Shown piece by piece: positions 6,383 through 7,099 of a DNA stretch of 7,099 bases. The notes under the pieces are model-generated. The model saw nothing but the letters and a program-made list of their open reading frames with translations, had not been told where the DNA came from and searched no databases. Source of the stretch: an uncultured Lachnospiraceae bacterium (lineage in GTDB: Bacteria; Bacillota_A; Clostridia; Lachnospirales; Lachnospiraceae); contig CADBME010000132.1 of the NCBI GenBank assembly GCA_902795715.1, positions 1-7,099 of the forward strand. Reading direction: 5' to 3'. Position 1 is the stretch's first letter. The number at the start of each line of letters is the position of its first letter. The translations under genes and the position numbers were made by a program.

Positions 6383-6979
6383 ATGAATATATCCTTTTTA
6401 GATTATACTGATCTAGTGAACAGGACTGCAATTGCACTTCAGGAAAATAAAGAATATATATCACATGTCGAAGCAGCGACTGCTGCAGCATATATCAGAG
6501 ACATTGCTATAAAAGAACCCGGCGATGCATTGATTTATTGTGCAGCTCTGAATCTCCTGAACACATATGTCAAACAAAAGGATTCGCAAATCGGATACAG
6601 ATTTAAAAATAAGCTTGGATACTATCTCTCAATTATTGACAACGCCCATATTGATAACATTATTGTTGATTTTCAATACGACAAAGGGGCAACTCTTGTC
6701 ATAACACAAGTTGGCCACCTGCAGTTCAGCTTCCACAATGTAAGAAGATATGAATCAGAAAGACTTATTGAGAAGAGTGAGAAGCGTATCATTCAATTGG
6801 AATGGGACGGCATTAGGAAGCAGCAATGTGCTTCGTCCATATTCAAAATGGCGATTCAATCCCCTGTTGGATGCACTAACCTGACCTATAGAGGTAAGAA
6901 CCTGGCTGAACGAGTTGAAAAAACAGTGAACAATTTCAACAAAGGGATCGTTAAAATAGAAGAAATACTTTTAAAATAA
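6383..6979 (+). CDS. Uncharacterised 198-aa protein, divergent from the McrBC-like cassette
   Basis: A complete frame from ATG 6383 to TAA 6977-6979, with a strong promoter upstream and GAGG (6369-6372) 10 nt before the start, slightly long spacing. I do not recognise the family. The protein is soluble, with no signal peptide or membrane segment. Residues 1-70 look helical (an alanine-rich stretch near 29-37). A beta-rich middle follows (IDNIIVDFQYDK, then TLVITQVGHLQFSFHNVRR, about 91-123), and a basic, helical C-terminal part carries QLEWDGIRKQQCA. The VGHLQFSFHNVRR strand pair, with two histidines and adjacent arginines, and the WDGIRKQQ segment look like the most constrained parts, but no catalytic assignment is justified. 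The position next to a predicted restriction cassette makes an accessory, regulatory or independent defence/toxin role possible. It is equally possible that it is an unrelated neighbour. Confidence 0.8.
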   Translation: MNISFLDYTDLVNRTAIALQENKEYISHVEAATAAAYIRDIAIKEPGDALIYCAALNLLNTYVKQKDSQIGYRFKNKLGYYLSIIDNAHIDNIIVDFQYDKGATLVITQVGHLQFSFHNVRRYESERLIEKSEKRIIQLEWDGIRKQQCASSIFKMAIQSPVGCTNLTYRGKNLAERVEKTVNNFNKGIVKIEEILLK

Positions 6980-7008
6980 TGGGAGCGGCTGTTTAAAGCC
7001 TGCTCCCA
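6980..7008 (+). terminator. Hairpin terminator between convergent genes
   Basis: An 11-bp stem, TGGGAGC-GGCT paired with AGCC-GCTCCCA with one bulged T (7001) and a six-base loop, begins right after the TAA of the 198-codon gene. On the plus strand a T6 run comes only at 7031-7036. On the minus strand the stem is followed by TTATTTT. It probably serves both directions, which fits a converging gene at the right edge. Confidence 0.65.
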
Positions 7009-7038
7009 CTCAGTCAGGGAATCAATCCCCTTTTTTAA

Positions 7039-7098
7039 TTAATTCAAAAATTCTTTCAGTTTGATGTTTCTACTTGCATGCATTCTCCGGTATCCGTC
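7039..7098 (-). CDS. C-terminal end of a gene entering from the right (19 codons visible)
   Basis: From the right edge one minus-strand frame stays open to TAA at 7039-7041, reading DGYRRMHASRNIKLKEFLN; the other two minus frames hit stops sooner. The bidirectional hairpin just beyond supports a gene ending here. Nineteen residues are too few to assign a function, and a chance open stretch is possible. Confidence 0.45.
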   Translation of the reverse strand, partial: DGYRRMHASRNIKLKEFLN

Positions 7099-7099
7099 A

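Noticed and set aside
6353..6389. Possible hairpin pairing TATTCAT with ATGAATA around the start codon of the 198-codon gene
   Set aside because: It is a seven-pair AT-only stem with a 23-base loop, too weak to claim as a translational switch.
1..7099. Search by eye for CRISPR arrays, tRNA, rRNA, transposase genes, IS ends and attachment sites
   Set aside because: No regularly spaced repeats, cloverleaf, transposase motifs or paired terminal repeats with target duplications were seen.

Overview
The window is AT-rich bacterial DNA with compact genes, purine-rich Shine-Dalgarno sites and sigma-70/sigma-A type promoters. This fits a low-GC Gram-positive (Firmicutes, perhaps a clostridial or Lachnospiraceae-like genome). 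That assignment is an impression from style; no rRNA or housekeeping marker is present to fix it.

The core is a leftward two-gene cassette (minus strand, about 6240 down to 1180) that reads as an expanded McrBC-type system. The first gene (877 codons) encodes an McrB-like AAA+ NTPase with a large unassigned N-terminal region, a long coiled coil and a C-terminal motor. The second (766 codons), 7 bp downstream and with its ribosome site over the first gene's stop, encodes a DUF2357/McrC-like protein with a PD-(D/E)XK nuclease core. Its C-terminal tail resembles the helix-hairpin-helix DNA-binding domain of the RNA polymerase alpha subunit. Both are about twice the length of E. coli McrB and McrC. 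A class I SAM-dependent methyltransferase follows on the same strand after a 77-bp gap holding a strong stem-loop; its 3' end lies outside the window.

To the right, a 260-bp divergent intergenic region carries a leftward promoter for the cassette, a candidate nine-codon leader ORF in its 5' UTR, and a strong extended -10 promoter pointing right. The rightward promoter is flanked by two imperfect 20-bp palindromes that could be operators. It drives a 198-codon gene of unrecognised function, which ends at a strong hairpin terminator. The last bases look like the C-terminus of another minus-strand gene converging on that terminator.

Working model (inference): this is a type IV-restriction-like defence island in which the coiled-coil NTPase senses or translocates and powers the nuclease. 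The alpha-CTD-like tail would give the nuclease an extra DNA contact. The methyltransferase and the divergent 198-aa protein are possible accessory or unrelated neighbours.
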